From positions 33,728,001-33,792,000 of the forward strand of contig OZ231128.1 of the NCBI GenBank assembly GCA_965153355.1: a DNA stretch of 64,000 nucleotides. Reading direction: 5' to 3'. A program made the position numbers and the translations under genes. The stretch comes from Flaccisagitta enflata (lineage: Eukaryota; Chaetognatha; Sagittoidea; Aphragmophora). This document shows, one piece after another, positions 14,701 to 25,045 of this stretch (the first letter of the stretch is position 1; the number at the start of each line of letters is the position of its first letter). Below the pieces are notes generated by a model. It made no database searches. It was not told the origin of the DNA and saw nothing but the letters and a program-made list of their open reading frames with translations.

Positions 14701-16342
14701 TCAACAATCCAATGCTCCATCCAATCAACAATCCAATGCTCCATCCAATCAACAATCCAATGCTCCATCCAATCAACAATCCAATGCTCCATCCAATCAA
14801 CCATCCAATGCTCCATCCAATCAACAATCAAATGCTCCATCCAATCAACAATCAAATGCTCCATCCAATCAACAATCAAATGCTCCATCCAATCAACAAT
14901 CCAATACTCCATCCAATCAACAATCCAATGCTCCATCCAATCAACAATCCATGCTCCATCCAATCAACAATCCAATGCTGCATCCATTCAACAATCCAAC
15001 GCTGTATCCAGTCAACGCTGTATCCAGTCAACAATCCAATGCTGCATCCAGTCAACAATCCAATGCTCCATGCAATCAACAATCCAATCAACAATCCAAT
15101 GCGCCATCCAATCAACAATCCAATACACCATCCAATCAACATTCCAATCCACCATCCATTCATTCATATTCACCATCCAATCAACAATCCGCCATCAAAG
15201 ATCCATCAACCAACCATCAAATCCAACCAACCATCTTAATAAACCATCAAATCAATAACCCACCACATAAACCTAAAATGCTACCGACCGAAGAATCAAA
15301 AGGCATGAGTCAAAAGGAACGGGTCGAAGGGAAAATGGCGTGATACCTGGCGCAGCTGAAGCAAGATTTTCTGCCGGTAAGACTGATGGTCCATTCACAT
15401 GCGCAGGGGATCTGGAGAAATGAGGACTAATATGAGAGTTCACGGCTCAAAAAATCATAACGCCTACAGCTAGCCAGTGTTCCTCCCAATATTTGCCCAT
15501 CTTTATGCCACTTAGTATTCAGCCTCAACTTACGCGTTGTAGCCGCCTCGAGGAGGTTGAGGATGACTCGTGTTGGGACGATGCTGTTGATGACGGTGAG
15601 GTGGTTGAGAATGGGCATGATATCCTCCAGGCATATGATGACCATGAGGAGGACCATGAGGAGGACCGTGAGGTGGGCCATGGCCATGAGGCGGACGATG
15701 AAACATGGGAGGCGGCATGTTCATTAAGGGAGGTTGATGGGCGGGTGACATACCTGTTGAGGGGTCAGAAGGGAGAAATGGCTTTAAACATGACGAAGGA
15801 CTACAGTGGTGAAGTTATGCACGAGTCTCAGAGAGAATCATACATGGTCACATACCTGGGGGTGGGGCGTTGAAGAAAGGCACAAACGTCGGAGCATTTG
15901 CGTTGAAGGAGAAAGAAGGCGCGTTTGGATTGAGGCCGCCAAAGCCAGGACGCATCATTCCCCCACCTCCGCCGTCGACAGGTGGAATTGGCGGGGGACC
16001 CCTGAAAAGGAAGCGTGACAACGGATGATATTTCCAGTTTAAGTGCCACTCGATAGACGATCGCACGGTTGGTCTGTCTCAGTTCTAATGTGGAGTTTAA
16101 ATACACAGTCATACTTAAGGCCAGTAATGTCAATCATATCATTTTTGAGGTCAAACAGTCCTTTCAGAGGTCCACTAAGTTAATTACAGGAAGTTAGTCT
16201 GGTCTAGTGACGACCTCAAACCATATTTCAGTACCACTTTCTATAACTCAAAATTTGAAATCCCCTATTACCCGTGAAAGGGCGAACCCATCGCGGACCC
16301 AGCCGGACTGTCGTCGTCCCAATTGTCAGGAGTGTGATTCAT
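1028..16342 (-). CDS. GSPT1: Eukaryotic peptide chain release factor GTP-binding subunit eRF3, complete, 17 exons
   Basis: Translation termination GTPase that partners eRF1 at stop codons and binds poly(A)-binding protein through its N-terminus. Exons in coding order: 16342-16272, 16001-15856, 15753-15534, 15411-15347, 13849-13527, 6148-6016, 5881-5721, 5629-5490, 5235-5100, 4527-4434, 4270-4123, 2975-2846, 2370-2239, 1827-1707, 1489-1422, 1305-1201, 1066-1028; all junctions keep phase and give 743 codons plus TAA. Residues 47-67 contain two overlapping PAM2-like motifs ([10 protein letters not shown] and NANAPTFVP). Residues about 73-275 are low-complexity His/Pro then acidic Ala/Ser/Pro. 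The GTPase motifs are GHVDAGKS (about 314), DAPGH (392), NKMD (454) and SGLSGA (about 496). The C-terminal domain includes [15 protein letters not shown] and [13 protein letters not shown]. The start ATG opens [10 protein letters not shown]. The 7.4-kb intron between exons 5 and 6 and its neighbours are full of repeats. Identity is certain; the short first exon and exon 4 are the least certain parts. Confidence 0.93.
2406..2678 (+). mobile_element. Hairpin-arm element, gtgcg subtype
   Basis: In an eRF3 intron. Begins with hairpin aagtgcg-tcct-cgcactt, then ataagagg, gtccg and a (TCGG) stretch. Contains an (ATTC)n run at 2551-2627. Ends with the distant arm gaggcgcactt (nearly complementary to aagtgcgtcctc), then ttggccataacttggctttg. 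Confidence 0.7.
3195..3445. repeat. GAAA/GACA purine-rich simple repeat
   Basis: Imperfect GAAAGAAA and GACAGACA runs in an eRF3 intron; the antisense ORFs rich in Ser/Leu/Phe here are artefacts. Confidence 0.85.
3682..4101. mobile_element. Near-perfect palindromic foldback element in an eRF3 intron
   Basis: The left half (about 3682-3890) reappears in reverse complement at about 3893-4101: gttgtacaga, ggagggacccaaagttt, aagtggatacaattggcgcc and ctagagcacccc are each mirrored. An (ACA)n run at 3745-3768 lies only in the left arm. No transposase. It ends 21 bp from the splice donor at 4122. A fragment of the same family (ggaccctaataaaagcggag) is seen near 52130. Confidence 0.8.
4737..4944 (+). 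mobile_element. Hairpin-arm element, gtgcg subtype
   Basis: Same layout as the copy at 2406: aagtgcgtcctcgtactt, ctattagag, gtccgtcggt, then a short ATTC run and the end ttggccataccgtgaccttg. The distant arm is eroded. Confidence 0.65.
6191..6356 (+). mobile_element. Hairpin-arm element, atgcg subtype
   Basis: Hairpin agatgcg-tcct-cgcatct; the distant arm gaggacgcatc is an exact reverse complement of gatgcgtcctc; ends cctaattggccttg. Lies about 40 bp 5' of an eRF3 exon (6016-6148) in the transcribed direction. Confidence 0.7.
6656..6795. repeat. Left arm of a distant inverted repeat pair
   Basis: gcacggctttcgagggatcg...aaaacagcagctcatgagac...tccgtattgtaggaagcc matches the reverse complement of 12520-12660 over about 140 bp with scattered differences. 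Confidence 0.75.
7229..7820. mobile_element. Tc1/mariner-type MITE with TA target duplication
   Basis: Terminal inverted repeats CTATCTAGGAAATAGAAATC (left) and its reverse complement (right), with TA on both flanks. 592 bp; the internal sequence holds partial direct repeats (aaaattggtgacc) but no transposase. Confidence 0.75.
7926..8533. mobile_element. Tc1/mariner-type element with TA target duplication and a transposase relic
   Basis: The left end CTACCTTGGAAATAAGTTTA and right end reading CTACCTAGGAAATAAGTTTA on the other strand are inverted repeats, flanked by TA on both sides. 608 bp. The first bases, CTAYCTAGGAAATA, match the neighbouring element at 7229-7820. Encloses the transposase remnant at 8036-8260. 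Confidence 0.75.
8036..8260 (-). pseudogene. Tc1/mariner transposase C-terminal remnant
   Basis: The minus-strand frames read [18 protein letters not shown], a stop, then [38 protein letters not shown] and LARMHAVIS. This matches the end of Tc1-like transposases, where the motif is WPxxSPDLNPIE followed by a helix and a final SMPRRLxAVI-like segment. The catalytic Asp region upstream is missing and an in-frame stop is present, so it is dead. Confidence 0.65.
8868..8913 (-). mobile_element. Hairpin-arm element fragment (hairpin end only)
   Basis: Reverse orientation: cgacagacggacatgacctc then cttatagaagtgcgaggacg. Only the hairpin end and a short gtccg stretch remain. Confidence 0.6.
9016..9150 (-). 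mobile_element. SINE-like fragment with GGGGCCGCTGCCC core
   Basis: cagcggccccaaagggccga and tgtcctgtaggacacagggg, next to a (GTCC)n run at 9150-9215. The palindromes ggccccaaagggcc-like and gtcctgtaggac are kept in other copies near 9600, 10165 and 63200. Confidence 0.5.
9240..9580. repeat. About 20-bp minisatellite (AGGCCTCAAATCAGCCCTCC)
   Basis: Roughly a dozen degenerate copies in the large eRF3 intron. Confidence 0.8.
9593..9725 (+). mobile_element. SINE-like element, fullest copy
   Basis: ccctgtgtcctacagggcat, ggccctttggggccgctg, agggcatcgggtaccgctga and gcgatccttggatgac in order. The copy at 63117-63245 has the same blocks in reverse order and strand. No tRNA-like A/B boxes recognised. 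Confidence 0.5.
9750..10110. repeat. 20-bp minisatellite (CAAGACTGGGATTTGGGCCT)
   Basis: Near-perfect copies from about 9921 to 10098. The reverse-complement motif CAGCCTCCAGGCCCATATCC occupies 9755-9900, so the two flanks are in opposite orientation and could fold back. Confidence 0.85.
10160..10255 (+). mobile_element. SINE-like element fragment
   Basis: acccctttggggccgctgcc, then aggcagggcaggggtaccgc; directly abuts the end of the 20-bp array. Confidence 0.45.
10313..10435 (+). mobile_element. Hairpin-arm element, ggtgcga subtype
   Basis: Hairpin aggtgcgacaaagcacct; distant arm tcgcacct is exactly complementary to aggtgcga; ends attggcaaacttggccttg. Confidence 0.7.
11656..11737. repeat. 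(GA)n microsatellite
   Basis: Uninterrupted GA run in the large eRF3 intron, followed by GACA. The preceding 11040-11460 is T-rich with TTTTTCAT runs and no gene. Confidence 0.95.
12122..12186 (+). mobile_element. Hairpin-arm element remnant (3' end)
   Basis: Only the distal part survives: gcccctgcccatgaccc, then ccatgtatccgaccttg. Confidence 0.45.
12520..12660. repeat. Right arm of the distant inverted repeat pair
   Basis: Reverse complement of 6656-6795. Together they bracket about 5.7 kb inside one eRF3 intron. Near each arm, on the inner side, GTCCTAGACTT/AGGACAA repeats occur. Confidence 0.75.
12915..13046 (+). mobile_element. Hairpin-arm element, gtcgcggac subtype
   Basis: Hairpin agtcgcggacacgcgact; distant arm gtccgcgact is exactly complementary to agtcgcggac; ends gccgtgtatccggccttg. 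Confidence 0.7.
14150..15200. repeat. 24-25-bp minisatellite (ATCCAATCAACAATCCAATGCTCC) in an eRF3 intron
   Basis: About 40 copies, with CAATGCACC, CAATGCTCC and CAATCAAATG variants arranged in blocks. A block order (CACC then CTCC) occurs twice, so there is higher-order duplication. The Gln/Ser- and Asn/Pro-rich ORFs are repeat artefacts: exons on both sides splice across it in frame. Confidence 0.93.
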
Positions 16343-16966
16343 GATTACTTGATTCACTAGTTTTTGTTAAATTATTAATTTATCGTTTCTATTCACTGGG
16401 TCGATTTGCTTGAATCCCCAAATCGACCACCGATGTAACAACGTTGGGAGCTCGAGTAGTTTCTTATTGAAAGTGATGAGACAATTGTAAAGAAAAGTTA
16501 TACGCCAAAAATACGCAACGCATATCAGAGCCCGTTTCTGAAATCAAGGAAAAGTTCATTGAAATTGTATTCCGTGGTCATCAATGACTCATGTCAATGA
16601 TTTCAAAAATGACAAGATTTCAAGAGCGCATGTCTTGTTACGCTGGAGGCTTAAAAGTTAATTACTCAAAATCGAAAACACAATTGAAGTGATTTAAACA
16701 ATCAATGCCCGTGTTCACAAACGACAAACACTACGACTAGCATGCCATGAAAATCCACACGAGAACAAAAAAAAATCTCGGGGAGGAAGGGGAGCTTCAC
16801 CAGAAATCGGCGTGATTGGCCTGACTCGCATTACACATGGCATTGGCCATTTAAAGCCTGGAGAAGGGAGAGAGGGGCGTGGAAATAAAGAGGAAGAAAG
16901 AAACGTTGACGTCGGCGCAGGAAGAGAAGGAGGAGGAAGAACAAATCCAAGGAATGGCCGGTTCTG

Positions 16967-16972
<6 letters not shown>

Positions 16973-17063
<91 letters not shown>
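16973..17063. repeat. (GA)n microsatellite
   Basis: Uninterrupted GA run upstream of eRF3 on the intergenic side. Confidence 0.95.
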
Positions 17064-17065
<2 letters not shown>

Positions 17066-17289
17066 TCTGGAAAAACGACCATGCGGTTTCCAACGCAGAC
17101 GATTCCCTCCCGGCCCAAGATGTCATCATCTTCATACGGAGAGAAGAGTTGTTGCTTGTTGATGTTCTTCTTCTTACTTTTTCCTTTTTTTCATGTTCAT
17201 TTGGATTGAGTGAGTATTCTCGACTGTCGGCAACTCTTGAAAACTTCGTCGAGGGGACAAAAGACGTTGAGGACATACCATTCTGCAAT

Positions 17290-17943
17290 TCTGGAGGCAA
17301 CCTGATGAACTGGCTAGAATGATGAACTGGCTAGAATAATGAACTGGCTTGAATGATGAATTGGCTTGAATGATGAATTGGCTTGAATGATGAATTGGCT
17401 TGAATGATGAATTGGCTTGAATGATGAATTGGCTTGAATGATAAATTGGCTTGAATGATAAATTGGCTTGAATGATGAATTGGCTTGAATGATGAATTGG
17501 CTTGAATGATGAATTGGCTTGAATGATAAATTGGCTTGAATGATAAATTGGCTTGAATGATAAATTGGCTTGAATGATAAATTGGCTTGAATGATAAATT
17601 GGCTTGAATGATAAATTGGCTTGAATGATAAATTGGCTTGAATGATAAATTGGCTTGAATGATAAATTGGCTTAAACGATAAATTGGCTTGAATGATAAA
17701 TTGGCTTGAATGATAAATTGGCTTGAATGATAAATTGGCTTGAATGATAAATTGGCTTGAATGATAAATTGGCTTGAATGATAAATTGGCTTGAATGATA
17801 AATTGGCTTGAATGATAAATTGGCTTGAATGATAAATTGGCTTGAATGATAAATTGGCTTGAATGATAAATTGGCTTGAATGATAAATTGGCTTGAATGA
17901 TAAATTGGCTTGAATGATAAATTGGCTTGAATGATAAATTGGC
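17290..17943. repeat. 17-bp minisatellite, first block (GAATGATGAATTGGCTT)
   Basis: About 38 near-identical 17-bp copies. GATGAA variants come first, then GATAAA variants, as homogeneous blocks. Confidence 0.95.
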
Positions 17944-18180
17944 GGTACTGTTTTCGAATTCGGTGATGTCTTTGTTTTGCTGACGTTCTAAGCGGTTTTA
18001 TTTAGGTTAGGGTTAGGTTAAGGTTGGGGTTGAGGTGGTTTTAGGGTTAGGTTGGTGAGCCAGGTGAGGAAGAGAGCTGTAAAATACATTTCAACCCGAA
18101 TCTACTCGAATCAAAGCTTCGCCCAATCGGGAAAACCTGATAAAAACAAAAGATCAGTATCGTCTTCGAAATTTTTTCCA
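17944..18180. other. Unique block with degenerate telomere-like repeats splitting the 17-bp array
   Basis: Holds ttaggttagggttaggttaa and gttttagggttaggtt at 18000-18055, resembling TTAGGG with drift; the rest is single-copy in this window. Confidence 0.7.
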
Positions 18181-19755
18181 AATTGGCTTGAATGATGAAT
18201 TGGCTTGAATGATGAATTGGCTTGAATGATGAATTGGCTTGAATGATGAATTGGCTTGAATGATGAATTGGCTTGAATGATGAATTGGCTTGAATGATGA
18301 ATTGGCTTGAATGATGAATTGGCTTGAATGATGAATTGGCTTGAATGATGAATTGGCTTGAATGATGAATTGGCTTGAATGATGAATTGGCTTGAATGAT
18401 AAATTGGCTTGAATGATAAATTGGCTTGAATGATAAATTGGCTTGAATGATAAATTGGCTTGAATGATAAATTGGCTTGAATGATAAATTGGCTTGAATG
18501 ATAAATTGGCTTGAATGATAAATTGGCTTGAATGATAAATTGGCTTGAATGATAAATTGGCTTGAATGATAAATTGGCTTGAATGATGAAATGATTTGAA
18601 TGATAAATTGGCTTGAATGATAAATTGGCTTGAATGATAAATTGGCTTGAATGATAAATTGGCTTGAATGATAAATTGGCTTGAATGATAAATTGGCTTG
18701 AATGATGAAAGGATTTGAATGATGAATTGGCTTGACTGATGAATTGGCTTGAATGATGAATTGGCTTGAATGATGAATTGGCTTGAATGATGAATTGGCT
18801 TGAATGATGAATTGGCTTGAATGATGAATTGGCTTGAATGATGAATTGGCTTGAATGATGAATTGGCTTGAATGATGAATTGGCTTGAATGATGAATTGG
18901 CTTGAATGATGAATTGGCTTGAATGATGAATTGGCTTGAATGATGAATTGGCTTGAATGATGAATTGGCTTGAATGATGAATTGGCTTGAATGATGAATT
19001 GGCTTGAATGATGAATTGGCTTGAATGATGAATTGGCTTGAATGATGAATTGGCTTGAATGATGAATTGGCTTGAATGATGAATTGGCTTGAATGATGAA
19101 TTGGCTTGAATGATGAATTGGCTTGAATGATGAATTGGCTTGAATGATGAATTGGCTTGAATGATGAATTGGCTTGAATGATGAATTGGCTTGAATGATG
19201 AATTGGCTTGAATGATGAATTGGCTTGAATGATGAATTGGCTTGAATGATGAATTGGCTTGAATGATGAATTGGCTTGAATGATGAATTGGCTTGAATGA
19301 TGAATTGGCTTGACTGATGAATTGGCTTGACTGATGAATTGGCTTGACTGATGAATTGGCTTGACTGATGAATTGGCTTGAATGATGAATTGGCTTGACT
19401 GATGAATTGGCTTGACTGATGAATTGGCCTAAATGATGAACTGGCCTAAATGATGATCTGGCCTAAATGATGATCTGGCCTAAATGATGAACTGGCCTAA
19501 ATGATGAACTAGCTAGAATGATGAACTGGCTAGAATGATGAACTGGCTAGAATGATGAACTGGCTAGAATTTTTAACTGATTTAAAGGATGAACCAGTTA
19601 GAATAGTGAACCAGTTAGAATGATGGGACAGGCTTGAATGATGGGACAGGCTTGAATGATGGGACAGGCTTGAATGATGGGACAGGCTTGAATGATGGGA
19701 CAGGCTTGAATGATGGGACAGGCTTGAATGATGGGACAGGCTTGAATGATGAACT
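18181..19755. repeat. 17-bp minisatellite, second block, ending with an 18-bp variant
   Basis: About 80 copies of GAATGATGAATTGGCTT with GATAAA, GACTGATG and GGCCTAAATGATG sub-blocks. The last copies (19618-19750) are GAATGATGGGACAGGCTT. Ends about 70 bp from the MEIOB stop codon. Confidence 0.95.
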
Positions 19756-19818
19756 TGTCCTCCAGTTTGACATCGAAACGAATTGTCACAATTCAACCGA
19801 AACCCGTGAAGATCCTCC

Positions 19819-22100
19819 TCAATCCCAATTCACGAGTGCGTCCATTTGGTCTTGAATAGTTTCCGCATTTTGCCATCGGAGTAAATGCAAAACCGGGGCC
19901 TCCGAACGATTTCTCAGCTCCAAACTAAGCGTCAATTTCGCCGCCACTAGTAGATAATCCCACTTGATCTGTAGAAAACAGGGAGAGTCAAGGGGGGAGG
20001 CATTAGCCACTTTTATCAGTCACGTTATTTCAACTAAGTACAGAACCAATGACATTACAGTGAGAGGGGCAGTCAAAATCGCTAGCACCCCCACCTGCAG
20101 CTCAAATGGTTACTACTTACTACCACACGGACAATAAAGGTGGCGCCCATTAACATGTCCCATTTCGATCCCCACCATCGAGGCTATTTCGTAATTTCAA
20201 CCTAATTTTCAAGATACAGCCTTTATAGTCGCGTGCACGCGACTCTACAACCCGCTTTGTCCGTCGGTCGGTCGGTCGGTTAGTTGGTTGGTCCGTCACA
20301 CTTTACTTTTTTTTAGGGTGAAAATTGGCCATTTTCTGAGGTGTAAATTTTGCTTGTTTATGTCCAATATCTTCGGAACCATGAGGACATTCAAAAAACG
20401 CCTTGATAGTGGGAACAGTGCTGGGATAAGCTTTTAGCCAGTACCTCAGTTGTCCCTGTAGTATTGTCCATCCAAGCTGTGGGTAGGGGTGCTAGCGATT
20501 TTGCTGCCCCTCTCATTATAATATCATTGAGACTGTAATGACAAGGCAGGCTAAGAATGCAACATACCCTCTGAACTAAATTGACTACGTTAGCCTACAT
20601 GCAAATTGTACCCGAGTTTTCGCCTCTTCGGCAATTTGTAAGTAATCCAAGGGTTCGGCTCCTCCAAGCAGGCTCTTGACGAGCAAATTGGAGGCCCAAA
20701 CGCGCGTCAGGGTTCCAGTATGGTCGCTGACATCGCAGCATAGTCGAAATTCCAACTCATTGTTGCAGTTGGAAACCGGAGTCTCTGAATGCCAATCGTG
20801 AATCCAGAAAGTTTTTTGTAAAACAGCATGCAAATCCAGGTTAACTAATGACATCTGCAATAATTCTTGATCATTTTTACAAAATACTAAAATCTGAATC
20901 AAAACAAAGATGTGCCAAACGATACCAGCTTACCTGGTTAAATGACAGAAATCACTAGTTTGTTTCAAAAGATATAACAATGGCCTATCAGCACAACTAA
21001 AAATGAAAATGCTTCATTTTTTTTTAAGTCTATTTCAAATGATCTGAAGCGATCTGCAATGAAACACTCCTCACTCGTTTCTAACTTTGGGTGGATTGTT
21101 GACACGAGTCGCATGAAGATAGTTCCAGTCGCCGAACGCGTCTTCTGCAAGTGACGCAGCGTCGCAACAGAAACGCAGATTCGTCCATCGAATCCACCGG
21201 GAACGAAGTCAACATTCCGTACAAGATGAAATGAACCGACGCGCCGGTCCCTCAAATCAACAATCATTCATCAGGACACGTTATGGTTACAAATACCGAA
21301 TTTGAGTAAACGCACAGAGATTTATTCCCAATCTAGGAGTGAGGGGGAAAATACCAGTTAAGTATATACACCTGCCTGCGCGACGGACTCGATCAATTTT
21401 CTAATTTCCTCAACTTGCATGACGCGATCGACGGCGTCCAAATCAACGATTTGACCCGCGAAAGAGCCGCTGCCCAAATCCGCGTCCCGCATCACTTCTC
21501 GTAGACGCTGAAATGACGCCGACTGCTCGGTCGATGGCTGCGTCAACGTTCTCACGTCAGTTTGACCCACGATGCATTCCAAGTATTCGTCGCGGATTAG
21601 CCTCACATCCTTGATACAGGGCATGACAGATGTAGGACAAAAATGGGAAAAACAGATGAGATTTTAAATTCCACGTGCTTTCGCAGCTAAGATGCTACAA
21701 CGCTGTCATTCAAGCATCCTCATATCTCCAAGCTTTTCCTTACTGTTGCAGATAGATATATAGGTAAATAGAAAATAGCAGATACCTGAGCAGGAATATG
21801 GATAAATAGCTAGATTTATACATCGGTAGGACAAATTAGTAGATAGATAAATAGGTACAACTGTGGAAGGGTAGACGAAGACGGCTTTCCGGATCCAAAC
21901 CTGGAAATGAACAATACTTCTGGGTTGCCACCTTTGAAACCATCGAATTTCCTCTTCGTTCCATGTCTTAATACTGAAATCGTGACAAGTTTCATCCATG
22001 ACGCGCACCGTCGAAGTCATGCGAGGACCGAATTTAGTCTCGATGCTCCGAGGCGCGGAAACGGACTGGAGATAAAGGAAGAACAAAACAACAGTTCTGA

Positions 22101-22132
<32 letters not shown>

Positions 22133-23456
22133 GAGAAAGAGAAAGATTCCATGCAACCAAGAAAGCACAGACCTTAACACCGACAAGCAGGTTAACCCTG
22201 CTATCTGCTTCAGCGGCTAAAGCTTCATTCAGCGACAATGACGGAAGACAGTTGGCAACTGGCATCCGGAGACACGTCAACGACGACATTTCCCGACCAA
22301 CGTAACGACTGACGCTTCCCGTAGGCTCGGAAACAGATAACTGGGGGACAGCAAAGTTGTGTGGGGAATTGAAATACCCACTCATGGTCCTCTGAGCTCA
22401 CTACCAACTTAGATTGTGAATTATATCTAAAGATTAGAATTGGTGCTACATGATTACAATGAAACTATGGCCAAAATTAAATATGGAATGATGGGTTATG
22501 GGTAAAATGGGTCACCCAGGATAAATACAAAGTTGACGCTGAATTTTCCGATATCGTCATTTCCCATTCGTTGACCGTCATAATCGCCAGAAAATATAAC
22601 ATTTTCTGAGAAAAACCACTATGAATCATTTGTCCTGGTGATCCAATTTACGACCCTTGCATTCTGAAGAAGGGGGTAACTAGAAAACCAACTCCGTTTA
22701 CCACGAAAGAATGGGCGCAAAGAGGCGCAAACCTTCCTTTAGTCTCCCTGTCGTCTATTTTGCTCCAACGAGCATCTTGAATCTTCACCACGTCGCCGAT
22801 TTCGAACGCCTTTGAAAGTTCGTAAAACAATGTTTACAGACAATATTGAAGCATGAGATGGACTACGACATTGAGGAAAGCGGCAATAAGCTTGGACCTC
22901 TGAAATCTTGAGAATCCAATCGTGTTGTCCCCAACAAGTGACGTTAATCCAATCCTTGGGAGAATCGCGGGCCGTAAATGAAAGGCGCCATCTTTCGGAG
23001 CCGTCTGTTATGATACATTCACATCCCAGGTTTAACGGATCCATGGCATGAGTGATAAAAATCTGCCTATAACAAATGAATTCATATCTCCTTATGTCAT
23101 TTATCTTTTTGTATTGCCAATGATAGAAATCCGCCTATGAGACAAAATTCATTAGTCCTTGATATCCATTACATTGCCTAAGAAGGGCTCAACCGGAACC
23201 AAAAGAGCTATTGTTCAACCGGCGACGGTATCTTTCAGACTTGCAAGCTAAGTGAGAAATATCACCAAATCAACCAAAAAGTACGGTAACCTTTGGCGAG
23301 AAAGTATTTGGGTTGTTGTTTTGCAATGACGACTGCAAGAAGGAAGTAATTGGAGGAAGACGACTCGGCCGCGACGCCCCCAACGACGTCTCTGATGAAA
23401 ATTCGCGTCTCAGAAGGACGGCCGTTGGCTTGGCACCAAGGTCGATTTGAAGCCAT
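19819..23456 (-). CDS. MEIOB: Meiosis-specific OB-domain protein MEIOB, nine exons
   Basis: RPA1-like single-strand DNA-binding protein that acts with SPATA22 in meiotic recombination (known of the family). Exons in coding order: 23456-23291, 23004-22898, 22809-22733, 22389-22173, 22065-21901, 21609-21372, 21250-21086, 20784-20612, 19968-19819; they join in frame to 485 codons plus TGA, close to the vertebrate length. The family-like segments are VVIAK near residue 50, GSERWRLSF...RDSP...INVTCWG (residues 57-81), AFEIGDVV, an RVMDET...IKTWNEEE segment, a zinc ribbon with CVTC (355-358) and CDSC (370-373), DHTGTLTRVW, and a final KWDYLLVAAKLTLSLE segment. The third-to-fourth exon junction (AG/G) and the acceptor at 21251, which lacks a pyrimidine tract, are the weakest calls. 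The first ATG is assumed; a small upstream exon is possible. The stop lies only about 70 bp from a minisatellite. Expression is expected in germ line by family, not shown by sequence. Confidence 0.85.
20227..20300 (+). mobile_element. Hairpin-arm element, truncated
   Basis: Perfect hairpin agtcgcg-tgca-cgcgact, then ctctacaacccgctttgtcc and TCGG repeats; no distal end seen. Lies in a MEIOB intron. Confidence 0.6.
22098..22145. repeat. (GAAA)n microsatellite in a MEIOB intron
   Basis: About ten GAAA units between the two OB-fold coding exons. Confidence 0.9.
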
Positions 23457-23734
23457 AGAGACCTGCCGATTAACTCTGAAATGACAAGAATTATTTGATT
23501 TGATGAGAGTACGACCCCGTCATTATTGCTTCTCTTTGGTGTTCGCCAGTGGTCCATTCGTTTCACAACTTCTATCAAACGTTCGCTGTCGGTGTGCAAT
23601 AGCTTTAAACAAGCTTCAGAATTAGGAATTGGGTAATTCAGGATTAGGTAATCACCCAAACCGTTTCTCCGATGTGTCAAGGCTGCTACGTTCCGCTTCA
23701 AGTGAGTCCTCCAGGTCTCCCGCACAGGGGCCAA

Positions 23735-24833
23735 AATCTTCCGTCTCCATCCTTTGCCTTACTGTCGAGTCTAGCTAATTTGGCCTCCCGACCGCTACAG
23801 CCGGTATTACCAAAATCAACTTTGAAAATACTATTTTTGAGACTGTAGAACCTTCTTAAAGAGTGTCAAAATGGTTATCAAATGAACTGCGACTGAGTTT
23901 TGAATGCGAAATTTTGCTTTGATTAAAAATGTTTAAATAATTAAGATACAACAAGACAACTTAAATGATTGGAACACCACATCGGCCAGACAGAAATAAA
24001 TCAGTTCAATTATTTTGCATAGTGACCGGGCAAACGTTTTGTATTTTTCTAATTAATGATTGAATGGTAATTGCCGAAAATATATGCAAATTTATTGACA
24101 GATTTTGAACGTTGCAGCGATTCTCGCCACTCAGCATTTATATCGGTCGGGAATGAAAGTCATACAGAGAAGACATGCCTGAAGCAAGATCAAGGGTAAA
24201 GCGCAACTGAATATTTTCCAAGCCTCAAGAATTAATTTGATGAAAATCTCAGGGCAATAACAAGGCATAGACAGTCAGTGGACAAATCGATATATGTAGC
24301 TATATCAATTTAATAACATAACTCAAATAATAAAATTATTTCATTTTCAAGAAATATTTCAGCAGACTGCAATATCTCAACGCAGTGAAATCAGAAAACC
24401 TTAGCCAGATGATATAACCTTAGTGAGGCGAAATATTTCAACATGAAAATAAACCAATCAAATAGAATATAGATATTATATTATCTAACATCAAATTAAA
24501 AATTATTCAAATCAGATATAGAATTATCGATAAACCAAGAATATGCAGTTTATCTCATAATCTAAATGATTTCAAAAGTAAAAGTTTTGAATGATACAAT
24601 ATTATGATTTCCTTTTATTGAGATATTTCACTCTGCTAAGATATTTCATCCCGCTTTAATATTTCATTCTGCTGAGATTTTTCAATTTTACTCTACTTAC
24701 ATATTGCAGTCTACTAAATATTTCTTTAAAATAAAATATCTTATTGTGTTGGTATATCTACTTATATCGTTATGTCCACTGACTGTAGATCTCATTGAGC
24801 AAACGCGACGATATTTTGACGTGAGAATAAAGA
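23735..24833. other. AT-rich gene-free stretch upstream of MEIOB
   Basis: No recognisable exon, RNA gene or tandem repeat seen. Several ATATTTCA-like words recur at 24350-24720. Confidence 0.6.
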
Positions 24834-25045
24834 TTAAGTAACAAAATGAATGGTTTTCACTGATGATGAAGAGAAAGGAAATTTGTCTTGAAAACCAAAA
24901 TCGACCGCCGTCTCATCTGGAACTGGCTTGGCCTTCCTAAAATTGAAAAGATGACCCACCACCGGGTGGTTGAGTGATCTTTTTGTGCGGCGTCTTTTTG
25001 TGGTCGTCGATTTGTTCTCCGGAGAGGCTGAACGAAGATTCCTGA
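24834..25045 (-). CDS. Unassigned possible terminal exon
   Basis: After an acceptor-like atctcag a minus-strand frame runs RNLRSASPENKSTTTKRRRT, continues through PVVGHLFNFRKAKPVPDETA and ends with TAA after IHFVT. It is basic, Ser/Thr-rich and has protein-like codon use, unlike its AT-rich surroundings. I do not recognise the family, and no further exon is seen upstream, where satellite DNA begins. It could be a pseudogene fragment or chance. Confidence 0.25.

Noticed and set aside
14104-15343. Plus-strand ORFs of 337-384 codons rich in Gln, Asn, Ser and Pro, and antisense LLIGWSIG ORFs
   Set aside because: Produced by the 25-bp minisatellite; they lie in an intron between two eRF3 exons that splice in frame.
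17290-19755. CRISPR-like array
   Set aside because: Repeats are head-to-tail with no unique spacers, and the genome is animal.
23270-23734. 154-codon minus-strand ORF overlapping the first MEIOB exon
   Set aside because: It is a different frame from the MEIOB exon, whose frame continues into recognised OB-fold sequence.
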